64,000 nucleotides of DNA from Owenia fusiformis (GCA_903813345.2 CAIIXF020000002.1:19980455-20044454), one strand, 5' to 3'. Numbered from the stretch's first letter, positions 19,797 to 33,229 are shown. Notes: generated by a model not told the origin, from the letters alone. Translations and numbers: made by a program.

Positions 19797-22730
19797 TGTA
19801 TGTTACGTAATAATGTATGAATTCTATTGATTTATACTGAGAACCAATTAGACAGGAAGTTAAAGATGGGCCCAGTAGTGCCATCTTTATGAGTCCTTAT
19901 TCACATCTAAACATTTTCTTGAGCTGTCTTTACTTTATAACATCTTCAACTTCCAAGGTGGTTATAATAATATTTTTCTGTCCTTTATCTATGTGGTGTG
20001 TCATTGGAGAAGATCTTCCCAAAATCAATCAAAAGGCTCTAAATATTCATTTTACCAGCAGTCTACATTTCTTTGAAATAATAACTTTTATGACCATTAA
20101 TGATATTTCCCGTGAAGCCAGTGTTTTGATGTGTGTCTTAATGAAATCAGGGCTTTTTGACACGATAGTGTTTATATTAAGAGTGTCATTAATGTATTTT
20201 TCATAACATATTTTCACCCACTCAGTGGTAATAGCCATCAATGATTCCCACGCTCAATCACTATGTTTGAGGACAGAGTTGAAGCTTGATGTAGCAAGAT
20301 GGTGGATATCAAGATTAAGTTAGACTAACAGAAAGTCAATGATAATGAACCTAAAGCAGTCCATAATGTACGCTGTGGCTGCAGAGTCTACTTAAACTAC
20401 AAGACGAAGCTCTCTTTTAAGAAACAAGTCAAACGAAATTGTTGAAAAAGGAACTTCTTAGTTTTTAACCAAGGATAAATCTTCTGAAGATAAAGCTCTC
20501 TTTTAAGAAGTGAAGTCGAACGAATGCAAAGGGTATCAGTACTGATTCTCATGGCAATTCTTACCGGTTCACCAGGAACATCTCAAGGCTGAGAAGAAAT
20601 GAGAATAAGATGTCATTCTCATCACCATGGAAGCAGTCTATTAAACACTATAATAAATAATGTTCTCTATATAATTATGTCACAATAACCCCATTAAAAC
20701 CTCTTTATTGATCACCAATTGCTTGTTTATTTAGAGGTTGAGATTATTAGTATTATTTTATCAATTTATTATTACAATTCTATAATGCTTAAACCAACAA
20801 CCTTCGGCAGTTTTTCCTGCTTTTTATTTTTTTAATAGGCAGTCTTGTAGTTAATAAGGTTTTTTATTATCTCATTTGTCCAGATGGAATACGGAAGAGA
20901 AGTCGGCTGTCCTTCCATCCATTCATCTGTTTGTTCATCTATACATGCGATAACTCAAATACTAGTTGATGGATTCGTTCAAAGTTTTAAAGCCTGATGT
21001 CTAATGTGTTTTATTATTTTCTATGAAATTTTTGATAACTAAGTTACCAGTTTTTTAGATACCAAATTTTTAGACAAATGTCTAATGCGAATCAGACCTC
21101 CATTTTCTTAATTTAACAAGCATTTCAAGAGAACAAAAAGTAATTTGGAGATTTCTTCCATTCTTGAAGGAATAATTGCCAATATGGCTGCCTAACTCAA
21201 AATATAGAAAGTAGGCTTTGAAACCCTTGCCTTATTCATTAATGCATTACTTTGAGCTGCTTCCCATTCTCCAAATACAGGGCTCTAGCTATCATCCCCT
21301 ACGTTCCTTCCTTCTTCCAAAAGGTTATTATGTCACAACTTTGTTTTAAGCCATATTGAGGGACTTATAACTCAAAAACTATTAAGCTGAACAGGTCTGA
21401 ATTGCTTCCTCTAAAGGTTGAAGCGCAAAGAAACAATGATGTAATGCATAGATGTAATAAGTAGGAGAGAGTAAATGTTAATTCATGAACAGACGTATTT
21501 GAGATGTGGATATTTTCCAGGCTCCGAATCATTCATCAATCTGCTGTTATATTAAACATTATCTTTGTATGGAGATAAATGAATTGATTCAAGCGGAAAG
21601 AACTTTTTAATAATGAATATTTATTTGAAGATCAAAGTCATTCAATCTGCTATTTATTTGGTTCAGCGAGAGCCCATTTAAAGATCATTGTTGCTATTAG
21701 CTTTCTATTGGTCTACCTTATAATAAGCTCACAATATGGAAAGGCCCATGAAAGAAGCACCAAAATATATTGTCTCAACTTTTGGAAATGTTTCCATCAT
21801 TTTGCCGTTCAGTATTTACAAAAATTAGATTGGTCAAAGAAAATTAAGGAGATTCAGGTTAAGGAACTAATTCTCATTTTTTAACCAATGGAAAAGTCTT
21901 TTCCCCCATGTTATGTGAACCACTGGTTATAGTTTACTGTTAACCTCTCATAAGTTCGATATAATGACATGATGGTTTTTAAATTTAATTACAATTTTTA
22001 CATTTGAAGATTTATTATTAATTTCATTTTAAATTTGACAAACCTAAAATATATGGTTGGACATTACTGCATTTTCATTAATTTAGCATTGTTTAAGATA
22101 TGAATTATATATGTGCAGTAGAACTCTGTCTCCGTCGTCAACGATCTGATCTGCATGCAGATTGTGATTTAAGAATTCCGCCAGGATCATTAATCCAGAT
22201 AAATCCAAATCTCCAGTAAATAACAATTGCTTGTTTATTGGATTGGTGACATTTTGTCATCCATTTACCACCTTTTCTCATGAAACATCAATAGTTTCTA
22301 TAGCAACCATAAAATGTGGGAGTTTGGTTAGTCGAAATCTACTTGTTGCTATGACGATAGATCTTACTTGAGACTGTTATAAAATGAACCCGGAAGGCTC
22401 CTGAAATTAGGAAATTAAAACATTGGCCAGGGTTTAAAAAGAAAAGTAGATTTAGTCAGATTGAGTTGTTGTAGGGGGGGGGGGGCACAAGGGCTTGTAG
22501 CTAGACTATGGGGTCTATAAAAAAGAGAATAACAGAGAATGAATAGATTCATGGGTAGAAAACTGACATTTTGAGATAGACCTGACACTAAATGATTCAT
22601 TATATATTAAATGCTGGATTAAATACAAGAATTTACGCCAGATCAGCATCGCACCTTTCAATAGCACGTCATTTCAATGTCACAGCCCACTGATTCATCT
22701 TGGCTGTGTATTGATTAGTATGTCACTTAA
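19797..22730. other. Long intronic stretch, little recognised
   Basis: AT-rich. A short direct repeat AAGCTCTCTTTTAAGAA occurs near 20407 and 20503 with AGTC-AACGAA following each. A 13-G run is at 22475. No exon could be supported. Confidence 0.4.
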
Positions 22731-23010
22731 AGGGTAAGATCTCCCAATTGATAATTACAAGGAAATGTTTTCTTGTTATTGGTGAGGCAAATGATGTAGA
22801 AAAGAGGCTAGTTGAAGTTGAGGCTAATAGGCTTCGTAACCTGTATAGAGGGAAATTTCTTGCTTTGTAATATAATATGTATAGGGTAAGATCTCCCAAT
22901 CGCTAATGAGGCACTGTTACCTTGTTATTGGTGAGGCAAATGATGTAGAAAAGAGGCTAGTTGAAGGTGAGGCCAATACACTTAGAGGGATATTTCTTGC
23001 TTTATGATAT
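22731..23010. repeat. Tandem duplication of about 140-150 bp, two copies
   Basis: GGGTAAGATCTCCCAAT begins both copies (about 22731 and 22884), followed by TTGTTATTGGTGAGGCAAAT and GAAAAGAGGCTAGTTGAAG. The copies differ by a deletion and substitutions. There is no coding frame. Confidence 0.8.
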
Positions 23011-23655
23011 TAGGTTCATATATACAGTATATATGTTGTTGTTGCAATAAAACTTAAAGGTTATGATAGTCAAACTGAAAATAACCCTATTTTTATTTTC
23101 ATTTGTGTTTTCACTTGGTCAGATTATGTGGAAGACGTTAGCCATTTTAATGTTATATGGTAAGGCACATTCGGAACAATAATGATCGTCACAAAGAAGG
23201 ATTTTAAACATATGCAGTTAGATGAAGGAATAATCAAGAATTTTTTGTTATTTTTTTTAGTGTACAAGAACTCATACACATGATGTTTTGATGAAGTTAA
23301 ACCCAAAACAAATTAACATTTAAAGAATATTCATGCCCCACATTTTCCTTCAAAGAAGCGAGATCTTCAAGATCTATTGATAACTGTTTAAGTTAATTAA
23401 GGAAGATTTAATGCATTCATGTAGATGTTGAAAATGTTTCTACATAGTTTATGATCTCCTCTAGATAAACTTCCAGTTATCCAATACATATGGTATGACC
23501 TGTATAAGTTGAACATGATTTATTATTTAAGTGCCTTGAAACAATGTTCCACTTGGGAGGTGTTTCACAAACTTTTTAACAACCTCTGTATAAAATTTAA
23601 AGAGTTTTTATAAAAGTGTTCTTCTTCCAGAGTTGTTTCACTTTACATGTTTACT

Positions 23656-23818
23656 TAACACTTTTGGTGGTGACATATTGTTATAGTCTCCAACTTTTTG
23701 TGAATGGTATTTGGCAATCGGCATTCAGCAGTTGGTGGTTAGTATTTGGCAGTTGATGTTTGGTAGTTGGCATTTGTAACAAATGTAAGGTAGTGACACA
23801 TCGCATGTTAATGCATTT
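23656..23818. repeat. Dispersed family D1 copy
   Basis: GGTGGTGACATATTGTTATA then CTCCAACTTTTTGTG, an internal run of TTGGCAxT-type decamers, and AACAAATG...GTGACACATCGCATG at the end. Confidence 0.6.
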
Positions 23819-25604
23819 CACTGTTCATGTTTTGTTACCTCGGAACCTGTATTATAGTCAGAATTCCAGATTGGATGCTTACGTAGGTAATGTGGATGAG
23901 TGGTATGACTCTCAAATTCTCTAATCTCTGTCATCGCCGTTTAAGGAAAACTGCTCATCAGATTTTCTCCAAATTCGCAGAGATGATAGAGCATATGAAG
24001 TACTAGAGCTGATTAACTTTTGGGTGGCCATCTTGTTTTCTGGCGGCCATTTTGAAGGTTTTTCGAAAAGGCAACTTTAAAATTGGTATTGATTTCAATT
24101 TTTTACTCCGTTGATTCACATGATGATTGCAGGGGCTACAGTAAACCAATTATGGCACTATTATTGGAAAAATCCTTAGAAACAATCTCATTTGGTGTCT
24201 CTCTTGATCTTCTCACAATGAATTTAGATTATTTTGTTGCCGAGAGATCTACTCTGGCATGGACTGATAAAGTAGTCGGTTTTTCCCAGTGCCTACCTGA
24301 GAGTCAGTTGAACTAAAAGGGAGGATGTATCGAAACAAATTATATTTTGCTATGGCCCTCAGTCAATATGATATGCTTTGGCCAATATCATATTTTGCTC
24401 AGAATAAAAGTCATATTTTATCCCGCCAATTGAATAACTTCTATATATAGAGATTATCCGATATCAGGTTCAGGATATTAGGGTTTTATTACAAAACATA
24501 CATGAAATTTTTATTCAAAATTTTAATTTTGTCAAATTTTTTTATTTTCTGCAACTGTCAGGCACTGATATAGTATATCTGCCTGCGAAATCGTAGACTT
24601 ATTTAACAAAAGACCTCACCTATAACAAAAAGAAATATATTAATTTTCGAAGAAGTACTTTTATATCCTTGCACTATCACAAATTGGCCTGACATTCATA
24701 GTGTGCATATCTATCAGGAGACATGTATGTTAATATATGGTATACAGACATATTTATTGATCTTTATAGTCTCATATAATAACAGTAGCTTACGCATCTA
24801 TCACAAGTATCTCTTTTGTCAGACTATGTATAATATCGGAATAATGAAATATTTCAGTATTAATGTAACATCAGAATATTTGGTTGTTACGTTATATATG
24901 AATATTCCATTTGTTAATATTATCATTTATCATATAATACAGGTCGTATAAGAGAAAATATTTTTTGTTATTTTATACAAACAATGTCAAAGCTCAAGCC
25001 AAAGGGAAAAACAGTGTATCGAAGAAAAAAAGATAGTCGCTTAGAGGGTATAACCAGTGATTATTCCAACTAATTATTTTCTATACAGAAAACAGTGTCA
25101 AATCACTCTCCCTTTCTATATTTGAAACGGATAATTATTATTTTTTTTATTTTTTTTTTTATTTCAGAGAAGAAAAAACATGATAAAGCAATTGCAAAAT
25201 ATAATTACAATACAGTTACATGGAAAACGTACATTTTACAATACAGTATTGGTTACACATTAGTGTTTAAGAATTTTATACCTTTGGCAATTTTTTTTTA
25301 TTTAAAGGAAAATTAATGCAGTAAAAATAAAATGATGATTAATGACTAAGATACATTCAGGATGTTGTGGGATAATATGACTAGACTTCACTCGTTATAT
25401 CAAAATTTAAAAAAATGTGATTTTTGTCAAAATAGTGATTGAGTGATATACTGTAGGATTTATTTGCTTTATAGTAATTATGGGATAAATTGGTTATTCA
25501 CTGGTTGGTATAGATATAGGGTATATCTTGACTTGAGAACAGTATATATTGATATCTTTCCTATGCTCCTTTGATTGAATTAAATAGTCATATCTAACCA
25601 TATC
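23819..25604. other. Intronic stretch, nothing recognised
   Basis: Very AT-rich with poly-T runs near 25140. A 77-codon frame at 24083 lacks splice context and is not accepted. Confidence 0.4.
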
Positions 25605-25827
25605 CAGGGTCCTCGCCAGGAAATATTTAGGGTATGGTGGAAACATCTTTAGCATAACCATTCAATCGTGATAAATCATATTATGTTATATTATCCTTTT
25701 TTACATGCTATTACGTATTATGTATTTAATCAATTTTAGAGTGTGGAAACAATCATGATTTGCCTATAGGTTGTGATATATAGACTGTTATGCTATGCTA
25801 CAGTTTAAGAGCCTAGCGAGAGCCCTG
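25605..25827. mobile_element. MITE copy 2 of the CAGGGCTCTC family
   Basis: Ends CAGGGTCCTCGCCAGG and CCTAGCGAGAGCCCTG; flanks ATATC and ATGTC are a decayed 5-bp duplication. The interior shares GGAAATATTTAGGGT and AACATGCTATTA-like words with 8680-8907. Confidence 0.65.
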
Positions 25828-26176
25828 ATGTCTTATGCTTGAATAAAACTCATGTATATATAATGTGTACTTTATTTTTTATGTTTATTCATTAATTCCT
25901 GGAAGAAATATAATCTGCATGGAAAATATGAATATGTACTTCAATATTATTAAATAATCCTTGTTTATTTCCGCATTCTTTATAACATAATATTAATATT
26001 TATTTTCTTGTATTTCTAAATAATTTTATTGTTTACTTGATGTTTATATAAATTCCTTGTTCATTCAACCCTTTTGCATGATATATTGAATTTTAAAACC
26101 TGGCCACCTTGACATTCATTCTTTGGTACCAAGTTAAAAGCGGTTGGTGTATAATTGATACTTTATCTATTTACAG

Positions 26177-26320
26177 ATTCCTCGAGGGAAGCTAACTGCT
26201 CGGTTACAGCAGCAGACACAATGAACGCCTAACCAGAAGTAGCTTTTAATCCTCCTGGATATAGGAAAGAACGGATATTGAGAGTTATTATACCTTCAAT
26301 GTTATATAGTCTTAAATCGG
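26177..26320 (+). other. Candidate internal non-coding exon of the large plus-strand gene
   Basis: A TTATCTATTTACAG acceptor and an AATCGG|GTAAGT donor bracket 144 bp with stops in all three frames. The sequence is unique and richer in CpG than its surroundings. It reads as a 5' leader exon. Confidence 0.5.
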
Positions 26321-26914
26321 GTAAGTGACTTATTTATATCATGGTATATAAAGGCTAGGGCCAAGGCAGTAAAACGTCTTAGCCAACTTGACTGGATCAG
26401 CCGAAATTGTTTTGATAAGCAGGTATTCACATTTCAAGTTTTTTTTAAAATGGGAGATAAAGTGTTCATATTGAAATGTGTCTCAATTAGAGATGTGTTC
26501 GCATATACAGGTTTCTAAGGAAGATTTTCATTTGGATTAAAATAGTCAAAATTGGTCTTCTCTGCTAAAATAAAGGATGCACAGACGAGGTTATCTCCAT
26601 GTTGAAGATAGAAGAGTTCATCAATGGTACATTTGAGATTATAAAGATTAGACTAAAAATAAACAAAACATTAAACCAAATGGAAGACAGAGTACAAGAT
26701 ATTCCAATAGAAAAGAAGTATCTACAAGTAATTGAAAAAATTAAGGAAATTGAAGGATAAAAAATGTTGCTGTTTTGAAATGGAAGAGCATTGGATGCAC
26801 CACAACTGAAGTTTGGATTCTTAGAATTAAGGTTAGGCTATTTTATTTTATTTATTTATTTGGATGTTCACTATTTATAACAGTGGCACACAATACACTC
26901 CCAAAATGCAATCT

Positions 26915-27095
26915 GATTTTCGACGCCGTTTTGGTGCCAAATTTCGGTTTGTGACACCAAATGGACTGACTAGTCTGGGGCCAAATTTTGGTGTCCAACG
27001 GTTTCGTTGCCGGAACGGTGTCGAAACAGTGCCGGAACAGGGCCGAATTTTTTCGATGCCGAATCGGCGCCTAATTATATTGGCTGTGTAACAGG
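26915..27095. other. CpG-dense island of unknown nature
   Basis: Many CpGs (TTTTCGACGCCG, GCCGGAACGGTGTCG, GATGCCGAATCGGCGCC) in an AT-rich background. Short inverted words GACACCAAA/TTTTGGTGTC are inside. Open frames on both strands are probably a by-product of composition. It may be a young transposon fragment or a regulatory CpG patch. Confidence 0.35.
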
Positions 27096-27360
27096 TACAT
27101 CCCATACTAAAACGTTGCATGCTGAAGTTACTAAAATACAAAAAGTATTGAAGTAACTTCAACAATCTTTGGTTATGTGGTCCACAAATTGTAACCCATT
27201 GTGAAATAGAGACACTGGGAGAGTTTGTCGGGATTAATCAATAAATAGAGGTCCCCATCCAGGACCTCATCCCAATCAGCCAGGTACTATTAGTCAACTG
27301 CAAAAATCTATATCAGTTAGTGAATAAGGCAAGAGTAAATAAATAAGTAGAATTTATAAT

Positions 27361-27542
27361 AGAGAGATTTCGCAACTCATTTATAGCACGTTTTTTATTC
27401 CCGCATAATGTATAACTTGTGAAGCATTTGATTATGTCATCATTTATTGTGCAGCTTTATACGTCCGTAGATGTGATATTCTTATAAATTGTCATCTATA
27501 CATAAGAATATCACACAATATTCGTGCGTTGTGAAATCTCTC
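27361..27542. mobile_element. MITE-like inverted repeat with GAGAGATTTCGCAAC ends
   Basis: GAGAGATTTCGCAAC starts near 27361 and GTTGTGAAATCTCTC closes near 27542. Inside, TGTGATATTCTTAT (near 27472) and ATAAGAATATCACA (near 27502) form a second perfect 14-bp hairpin. Confidence 0.6.
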
Positions 27543-29327
27543 CAATATTCCCCAAGCTATTTATTTTCAATTTTTTGTTGAACATTTTAAGAGAACACTA
27601 AGGTTCCCAATGCTGCATCAATGTAAAGGATATTATAGAAAGTGCCATCCCATCATCCATATGCATTCACTAGATACTGCTAAACATCCAACTTAATTGG
27701 TGTAGCCTTAAAAGGGTGATATATGTATGATATACCTGGCAGAATATTGAATAGTGTCAGTTGGATTCATTAATACATTGATAGCAAAGTTTTCAATGTC
27801 GAACAATCTGCTACTATTGAACTACTATATTTACATAAGAAGCAAGAACTGATTTAGAATAGAATTGCTGATTGAACCTGAGTAATTAAAAAGTTCTAGG
27901 TTTTCAATCTGAAATTTTTCTCATTCAATCTGAGAAAGAAGTGATAGATGCATTTGATATAAATTATTTAAAGGAGGAAACAAACTGACATATTCATACA
28001 ATGTCATGTTCTTTTTGATATGAAAAAAACAATATTCACGGATGTCAGTTTTTTTCGATGCCTATCTTACTCTGTTTGACAAAATATTGCAAAATTGTAA
28101 TATGTTTATTGAGAGATTGGCATGCATTCTATTTTGAGAAAACAACCTCAAAGACAGTCAGTATAAAATAGAAATTCTTTTGAGAATTTTTCATTTTTTG
28201 TTGCAGAATTTTAATTTTCTTGGTTTAAATTTGGATGTAAATGCTCATAAAACTTATCAGAAATAGCTATTAGAATGCTTTTTGCTAGTTCTAGTCATAT
28301 TTCATGAGGCAGGTTTAATTACTTTATATAAATGGAAATGCAATGTACATGTAAAATAAGTGAGCTAGAAACACCTTTAATATAATCAATCTCCACTTTT
28401 ATATTTTCTGGTGAGAAAGCTATATGATTATGATTGTAATGTTTCTCTTAAAAGCATACAATTCCTTCTGGCAAAAAGCATATTTCAAATGTTTGAAAGA
28501 AGAAAACTGTTATATTGTAAATGACTAGTGCAATATTAATGTTACTTTATTTATTTATTTTTATCTGTAATCTGAATATTGATAAACATGTACAGTGTAC
28601 AATCCTACCTTTTTAAAAAACTATTTTTAATATGTATATATGAATGTGTGACTTAAATAAACTATTTTACTAGTTCTTACTACTACTTATATCTCTTATT
28701 AGGATGTTTAGCATGTTTTATCATTCTACAAATCAATTATTTGACTTTCTCATAATTATCCCATCAACACCAAATTAAACAATTGCTGCTGTTTGCTTTA
28801 TACCAAAAGTCAATGATACTATTATAATGGGAGTCATTGATTGGCTCTTTAGAGGGTTATTTTGATCTGAAAAATATGAAATGATTCGAATAAGCTTTTG
28901 CATTTGAAACAGAGGCTATTATCCCCAAAAATGGGCCCCTTATTATTGTATGACCCCACTAATCAGGTGTTATCATGAAAATGATTGGTTCTGGTTCTTT
29001 CTCACTATGATATAATTCTTCATCTTTCTCATTATTGAAATGTTAATCACAATTATATATCATTTCCAATCACCCCTGCTTTGAAGCGACATGCTTTTTA
29101 GTGCTCTTCTGTAGTGGCCAAGAATTTGTAAATTTTCGAACATCTCAACTTTTGACCAGTATTGTACAAACATAGTTTAGTCAAAATAGGTGAGATGATT
29201 AACTAAATATCTAAGATCTGACTCTGAAATATATCCTTGGAGATATTTTCAATATATAAATTATGATTCTCACTGGTAATATTTCACAGACTGGAAGTAA
29301 AGTAGAGCTTTGGGTTAAAAAGTTCAT
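27543..29327. other. Intronic stretch, nothing recognised
   Basis: AT-rich sequence without tandem structure. No exon supported. Confidence 0.4.
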
Positions 29328-29495
29328 ACAGTAAATCTGTTTAATGTGAACTTCTCTGAGACTGGCCATAAGTGTTCGCATTATCAGTTGTTCATACTTT
29401 AAGGTTTGATAAACTTTTGAGTCAACAGGAAGTAATAAATTTGACACCAAGAAAAAGTGTTCAAATTGAGAGGTGTATGGATTAGAGAGTTGTTT
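29328..29495. mobile_element. Pogo-like MITE, degenerate copy
   Basis: CAGTAAATCTGTTTAATGTG start, AAGTGTTCGCATTATCAG, AAGTGTTCAAATTGAGAGG and ATGGATTAGAGAG are family words, but the right terminus is lost. Confidence 0.45.
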
Positions 29496-29885
29496 CATGG
29501 AAAAATATCAATTATTGATAAAGTTAGAGCATATAGTGCATTACTTCTGGGACAACCCTCGTATATACAGGTTTCATTGTATATGTAGATGACATCTTTT
29601 AAATTTCCCAGAACAGTCGGTGTCATTGACTGGATTTTCTCCTCATGCTTCAATAGCTTTAATTATAACCTTCACATTAGATTGTAACCTCCTCTCATTT
29701 TTCAACTTCCCCAGAGCAGATACAGATATTCTTTAGCCCTTGTTATCACAAATTCTTGATCAATTTTTGATTTTATCATTTTGAGTTTTTATTTTATTAG
29801 TTTTTGGTTTTAACTTATATCACTTGCAGAATTCATAATTTCAACTTTCAGAAAATCTTGGAGTAGTATATTGCAGCCAATAACT

Positions 29886-32800
29886 GCACCCCCCCCCCCC
29901 CCTCTGTCTCCCTAAAAGGACAGATAGGGGGGGGGGGTCTGGTTAAGCAGAATGGGAGTAGTGATCCTATTGCTAAGTACGGATGATAAATTGTTTTCTA
30001 GTTATGTAACATTGATCATGAAATAAGAGCAGAGATCAGTGGAAACAACAACTGCACTCCCTCTGTCTCTCACAAAGGACAGATAGGGGGGGGGGGTCTG
30101 GTAAAGCAGAATGGGAGTAGTGATCCTAATGCTAAGTCCGGATGATAAATTGTTTTCTAGTTGTGTAACATTGATCATGAAATAAGAGCAGAGATCAGTG
30201 GAAACAACAACTGCACTCCCTCTGTCTCTCGTAAAGGACAGATAGGGGGGGGGGTCTGGTTAAGCAGAATGGGAGTAGTGATCCTAATGCTAAGTACGGA
30301 TGATAAATTGTTTTCTAGTTATGTAACATTGATCATGAAATAAGAGCAGAGATCAGTGGAAACAACAACTGTACTCCCTCTGTCTCTCGTAAAGGACAGA
30401 TAGGGGGGGGGGGTCTGGTAAAGCAGAATGGGAGTAGTGATCCTAATGCTAAGTACGGATGATAAATTGTTTTCTAGTTGTGTAACATTGATCATGAAAT
30501 AAGAGCAGAGATCAGTGGAAACAACAACTGCACCCTCTCTGTCTCTTGCAAAGGACAGATAGGGGGGGGGGTCTAGTAAAGCAGAATGGGAGTAGTGATC
30601 CTAATGCTTAGTACGGATGATAAATTGTTTTCTAGTTGTGTAACATTGATCATGAAATAAGAGCAGAGATCAGTGGAAACAACAACTGCACCCTCTCTGT
30701 CTCTTGCAAAGGACAGATAGGGGGGGGGGGGGGTCTAGTAAAGCAGAATGGGAGTAGTGATCCTATTGCTAAGTACGGATGATAAATTGTTTTCTAGTTG
30801 TGTAACATTGATCATGAAATAAGAGCAGAGATCAGTGGAAACAACAACTGCACCCTCTCTGTCTCTTGCAAAGGACAGATAGGGGGGGGGGGGTCTAGTA
30901 AAGCAGAATGGGAGTAGTGATCCTAATGCTTAGTACGGATGATGAATTGTTTTCTAGTTGTGTAACATTGATCATGAAATAATAGCAGAGATCAGTGGAA
31001 ACAACAACTGCACCCTCTCTGTCTCTTGCAAAGGACAGATAGGGGGGGGGGTCTAGTAAAGCAGAATGGGAGTAGTGATCCTATTGCTAAGTACGGATGA
31101 TAAATTGTTTTCTAGTTGTGTAACATTGATCATGAAATAAGAGCAGAGATCAGTGGAAACAACAACTGCACCCTCTCTGTCTCTTGCAAAGGACAGATAG
31201 GGGGGGGGTCTAGTAAAGCAGAATGGGAGTAGTGATCCTAATGCTTAGTACGGATGATAAATTGTTTTCTAGTTGTGTAACATTGATCATGAAATAAGAG
31301 CAGAGATCAGTGGAAACAACAACTGAACCCCCTCTGTCTCTCACAAAGGACAGATAGGGGGGGGGGTCTAGTAAAGCAGAATGGGAGTAGTGATCCTAAT
31401 GCTTAGTACGGATGATAAATTGTTTTCTAGTTGTGTAACATTGATCATGAAATAAGAGCAGAGATCAGTGGAAACAACAACTGCACCCTCTCTGTCTCTT
31501 GCAAAGGACAGATAGGGGGGGGGGGGTCTGGTAAAGCAGAATGGGAGTAGTGATCCTAATGCTAAGAATGGATGATAAATTGTTTTCTAGTTGTTTAACA
31601 TTGATCATGAAATAAGAGCAGAGATCAATGGAAACAACAACTGCACCCCCTCCGTCTCTCACAAAGGACAGATAGGGGGGGGGGGGTCTGGTAAAGCAGA
31701 ATGGGAGTAGTGATCCTAATGCTAAGAATGGATGATAAATTGTTTTCTAGTTGTTTAACATTGATCATGAAATAAGAGCAGAGATCAATGGAAACAACAA
31801 CTGCAACCCCTCTGTCTCTCACAAAGGACAGATAGGGGGAGGTATTTCTGGTAAAGCAGAATGGGAGTAGTGATCCTAATGCTAAGTACGGATGATAAAT
31901 TGTTTTCTAGTTGTGTAACATTGATCATGAAATAAGAGCAGATATCAATGGAAACAACAACTGCAACCCCTCTGTCTCTCACAAAGGACAGATAGGGGGG
32001 GGGGGGTCTTGTAAAGCATAATGGGAGTAGTGATCCAAATGCTTAGTATGGATGATAAATTGTTTTCTAGTTGTGTAACATTGATCATGAAATAAGAGCA
32101 GAGATCAGTGGAAACAACAACTGCACCCTCTCTGTCTCTTGCAAAGGACAGATAGGGGGGGGGTCTGGTAAAGCAGAATGGGAGTAGTGATCCTAATGCT
32201 AAGAATGGATGATAAATTGTTTTCTAGTTGTTTAACATTGATCATGAAATAAGAGCAGAGATCAATGGAAACAACAACTGCACCCCCTCCGTCTCTCACA
32301 AAGGACAGATAGGGGGGGGGGTCTGGTAAAGCAGAATGGGAGTAGTGATCCTAATGCTAAGAATGGATGATAAATTGTTTTCTAGTTGTTTAACATTGAT
32401 CATGAAATAAGAGCAGAGATCAATGGAAACAACAACTGCAACCCCTCTGTCTCTCACAAAGGACAGATAGGGGGAGGTATTTCTGGTAAAGCAGAATGGG
32501 AGTAGTGATCCTAATGCTAAGTACGGATGATAAATTGTTTTCTAGTTGTGTAACATTGATCATGAAATAAGAGCAGAGATCAGTGGAAACAACAACTGCA
32601 CCCTCTCTGTCTCTTGCAAAGGACAGATAGGGGGGGGGGTCTGGTAAAGCAGAATGGGAGTAGTGATCCTAATGCTAAGTACGGATGATAAATTGTTTTC
32701 TAGTTGTGTAACATTGATCATGAAATAAGAGCAGAGATCAATGGAAACAACAACTGCAACCCCTCTGTCTCTCACAAAGGACAGATAGGGGGGGGGGTCT

Positions 32801-33229
32801 GGTAAAGCAGAATGGGAGTAGTGATCCTAATGCTAAGAATGGATGATAAATTGTTTTCTAGTTGTTTAACATTGATCATGAAATAAGAGCAGAGATCAGT
32901 GGAAACAACAACTGCACCCCCTCTGTCTCTCACAAAGGACAGATAGGGGGGGGGTCTAGTAAAGCAGAATGGGAGTAGTGATCCTAATGTTTAAGTACGG
33001 ATGATAAATTGTTTTCTAGTTGTGTAACATTGATCATGAAATAAGTGCAGAGATCAGTGGAAACAATAACTGCACTCCCTCTGTCTCTCGTAAAGGACAG
33101 ATAGGGGGGGGGGGTCTAGTAAAGCAGAATGGGAGTAGTGATCCTAATGTTTAAGTACGGATGATAAATTGTTTTCTAGTTGTGTAACATTGATCATGAA
33201 ATAAGAGCAGAGATCAATGGAAACAACAA
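29886..33229. repeat. 159-bp satellite array, 21 copies, with higher-order structure
   Basis: Units contain GACAGATAGGGGGG, AGCAGAATGGGAGTAGTGAT, ATTGTTTTCTAGTTG and GATCATGAAATAAGAGCAGA. G-runs of about 6-13 recur at roughly 29928, 30085, 30243 and onward to 33105 (mean spacing about 159 bp). Variants follow two-unit periodicity at 30.56-31.24 kb (GCTTAGTACGG alternating with ATTGCTAAGTACGG). They follow four-unit periodicity at 31.5-32.5 kb (GGGGGAGGTATTTCTGG at 31835 and 32470). Reading frames of about 65 codons in the array are by-products of the repeat. Confidence 0.95.

Noticed and set aside
26864-27165. Overlapping plus and minus frames of 75 and 96 codons
   Set aside because: Stop-poor because of high GC/CpG composition; no recognisable family.
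31465-32775. Several ~65-codon minus-strand frames of near-identical sequence
   Set aside because: They are translations of the 159-bp satellite unit, which is not divisible by three; there is no splice, start or family support.
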